Notes under the pieces: model-generated
Told to the model about the DNA's origin: nothing
The model's input: the letters and a program-made list of their open reading frames with translations, nothing else
Database searches by the model: none
Made by a program: the position numbers and the translations under genes
Part shown: positions 21,742-22,948 of the stretch, piece after piece
Position numbering within the stretch: position 1 is the first letter of the stretch
Layout: each line of letters opens with the position of its first letter
Source: an uncultured Blautia sp.
GTDB lineage: Bacteria > Bacillota > Clostridia > Lachnospirales > Lachnospiraceae
DNA length: 22,948 nt
Reading direction: 5' to 3'
NCBI RefSeq assembly: GCF_934372025.1
Contig: NZ_CAKROJ010000037.1
Location: 1-22,948 of the forward strand

Positions 21742-22948
21742 TTAACCTACTGTAATTTTTTCCAGTGGCATTTTTGCTCTGTTAGTTGTTCCTGTAAACA
21801 CTGCATAGATTAGTGTCAGACCACCTACTCGGCCAAAATACATAAGCACGATCAATATCACTCTGGACAATATGTGAAGACCGGGAGTAACTCCCAGAGT
21901 AAGTCCTACTGTTCCCACAGCCGATGCAGTCTCATAAAGGCAGGTCAGTAATGGCAGCCCTTCATAAACACTGATCGTTATGCCACCAAAAAAGAACAGT
22001 ATAAAATATAACATGGCGATCGTTGCAGCATTTTTGATCACCTGTCCGTCAAATCTTCGTCCAAAAACCCCCACATCCTCACGGCTTCGGAATGTGGCAA
22101 ATGCATTCAGTATCAGAACTGCAAAAGTTGTTGTTTTCATACCACCCGCGGTAGAGCTTGGTGAACCGCCTATTAACATAAGAAATATCATAACAGCTTT
22201 TCCTGCTTCTGTCATCAATGACAGGTCTTCGGTGTTAAAGCCCGCGGTTCTGGTCGTTACAGACTGAAATACAGACGCCAGCAATCGTTTTCCCACTGGC
22301 AGATTTTCAAAATCGCAGATAAAAAAGAACACCGCCGGTGCAATGATCAATATAGCTGTTGTTACCAGAATGACCTTGCTCTGCATACGATAACGTTTAA
22401 ATTTAAATTTATTGTTATAGAAATCTTCCCAGGTAAGGAACCCAATCCCACCGATTATGATCAGAAGCATGATCACTATATTTAACCATACATTACTATT
22501 ATATCCCGTCAGAGACACAAAAGTATGGTCTGTTGTGCCAAGAAGATCAAATCCCGCATTACAAAAAGCCGATATAGAATGGAAAAAGGACATCCAGATT
22601 CCTTTTATCCCAAAATCACGACAGAACACCGGAAGCAACAGAACTGCCCCGATTGCTTCTATCAGAAAGGTTCCCCTGAGGATAAATTTTGTCAGGCGGA
22701 CGATTCCACCTACTTTAGGTGCTGAGATTGCATTCTGCATCGTACTCCGCTGCATAAGTGAAATTTTTCTTCCTGAAAACATAAACACTGAAACAGCAAC
22801 GGTTACTACTCCAAGTCCACCAGTCTGTATAAGCAAAAGAATTACAGCCTGACCAAAAACAGACCAGTAACTGCCTGTATCCTGTACCACAAGCCCTGTC
22901 ACACATACGGCTGAGGTTGACGTAAAAAGAGCCTGGTCAAACGGTGTT
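21742..22948 (-). CDS. trkH: TrkH/KtrB-type K+ channel subunit, 5' end outside the window
   Basis: About 402 codons of a K+ uptake channel-like membrane protein are present; the N-terminus lies beyond position 22948. The frame is open to the window edge, where it reads PFDQALFTSTSAVCVTGLVV, the first pore loop with a selectivity-filter glycine. Later pore repeats are visible: SFFHSISAFCNAGFDLLG, FQSVTTRTAGFNTEDLS and CLYETASAVGTVGLTLGV. The four-fold pore repeat is therefore complete apart from the first helix. A GTG at 22900-22902 sits inside the first filter and cannot be the true start. It is the first visible gene of an operon with trkA and a Kdp-type two-component system. The ion (K+, possibly Na+-coupled) is inferred from the family. 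Confidence 0.92.
   Translation of the reverse strand, partial: TPFDQALFTSTSAVCVTGLVVQDTGSYWSVFGQAVILLLIQTGGLGVVTVAVSVFMFSGRKISLMQRSTMQNAISAPKVGGIVRLTKFILRGTFLIEAIGAVLLLPVFCRDFGIKGIWMSFFHSISAFCNAGFDLLGTTDHTFVSLTGYNSNVWLNIVIMLLIIIGGIGFLTWEDFYNNKFKFKRYRMQSKVILVTTAILIIAPAVFFFICDFENLPVGKRLLASVFQSVTTRTAGFNTEDLSLMTEAGKAVMIFLMLIGGSPSSTAGGMKTTTFAVLILNAFATFRSREDVGVFGRRFDGQVIKNAATIAMLYFILFFFGGITISVYEGLPLLTCLYETASAVGTVGLTLGVTPGLHILSRVILIVLMYFGRVGGLTLIYAVFTGTTNRAKMPLEKITVG

Noticed and set aside
22900..22902. GTG at 22902 as start of the TrkH gene
   Set aside because: The same frame is open to the window edge and encodes the first pore loop upstream of this codon, so the gene is truncated by the window, not started here.

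Overview
The window looks like a chromosomal segment from a low-to-moderate GC, Gram-positive gut anaerobe, most likely of the Lachnospiraceae/Clostridia (Blautia/Ruminococcus/Dorea type). The reasons are the strong GGAGG-type ribosome binding sites, consensus sigma-A promoters, and a gene set typical of that group: CmpB-family membrane protein, KtrA-size TrkA, MATE pump, PD-(D/E)XK-linked ATPases and a beta-glucoside PTS. The genus is inference. No rRNA, tRNA, IS element, phage gene or CRISPR array was found.

Layout. (1) 1-2017, minus strand: a polyamine operon, with an arginine/ornithine/lysine-type PLP decarboxylase followed 2 nt later by the 5' end of spermidine synthase (cut by the window edge). 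It is preceded by a ~320 nt region with its own consensus promoter, a multi-branched RNA fold and an intrinsic terminator; I could not assign this RNA to a family. (2) 2039-3463, plus strand: a MATE exporter. (3) 3471-5026: an orphan DUF4143-type ATPase with a repeat-rich upstream region. (4) 5084-11283: a sugar-acid catabolic operon read on the minus strand (GntP permease, HPr-like protein, IlvD/Edd dehydratase, KDG kinase, KDPG aldolase, terminator). A FadR/GntR regulator is divergent from it, and three copies of a palindromic operator-like motif lie between them. (5) 11338-12994: a second orphan ATPase/PD-(D/E)XK protein. (6) 13035-17622, minus strand: an RpiR-family regulator, a beta-glucoside PTS EIIBCA and a GH1 6-phospho-beta-glucosidase. 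(7) 17639-18793: a decayed GHKL histidine-kinase remnant on the plus strand next to a CmpB-family membrane protein. (8) 18844-22948, minus strand: a potassium operon, trkH (cut by the window edge), trkA/ktrA, a KdpD-like kinase lacking the KdpD N-terminal domain, and a KdpE-like regulator.

How the genes work together. The sugar-acid operon encodes a semi-phosphorylative Entner-Doudoroff route: uptake of gluconate or a related hexonate, dehydration to 2-keto-3-deoxygluconate, phosphorylation to KDPG, and cleavage to pyruvate plus glyceraldehyde-3-phosphate. The PTS and GH1 enzyme import and phosphorylate beta-glucosides and then hydrolyse the 6-phospho-glucosides. The Trk genes with a Kdp-type two-component system form a K+ uptake and sensing unit.

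Most worth following up: the unassigned structured RNA ahead of the polyamine operon; the HPr-like protein that keeps the regulatory serine but lacks the phosphotransfer histidine; and the Kdp-type two-component system sitting in a Trk operon instead of next to kdpFABC.
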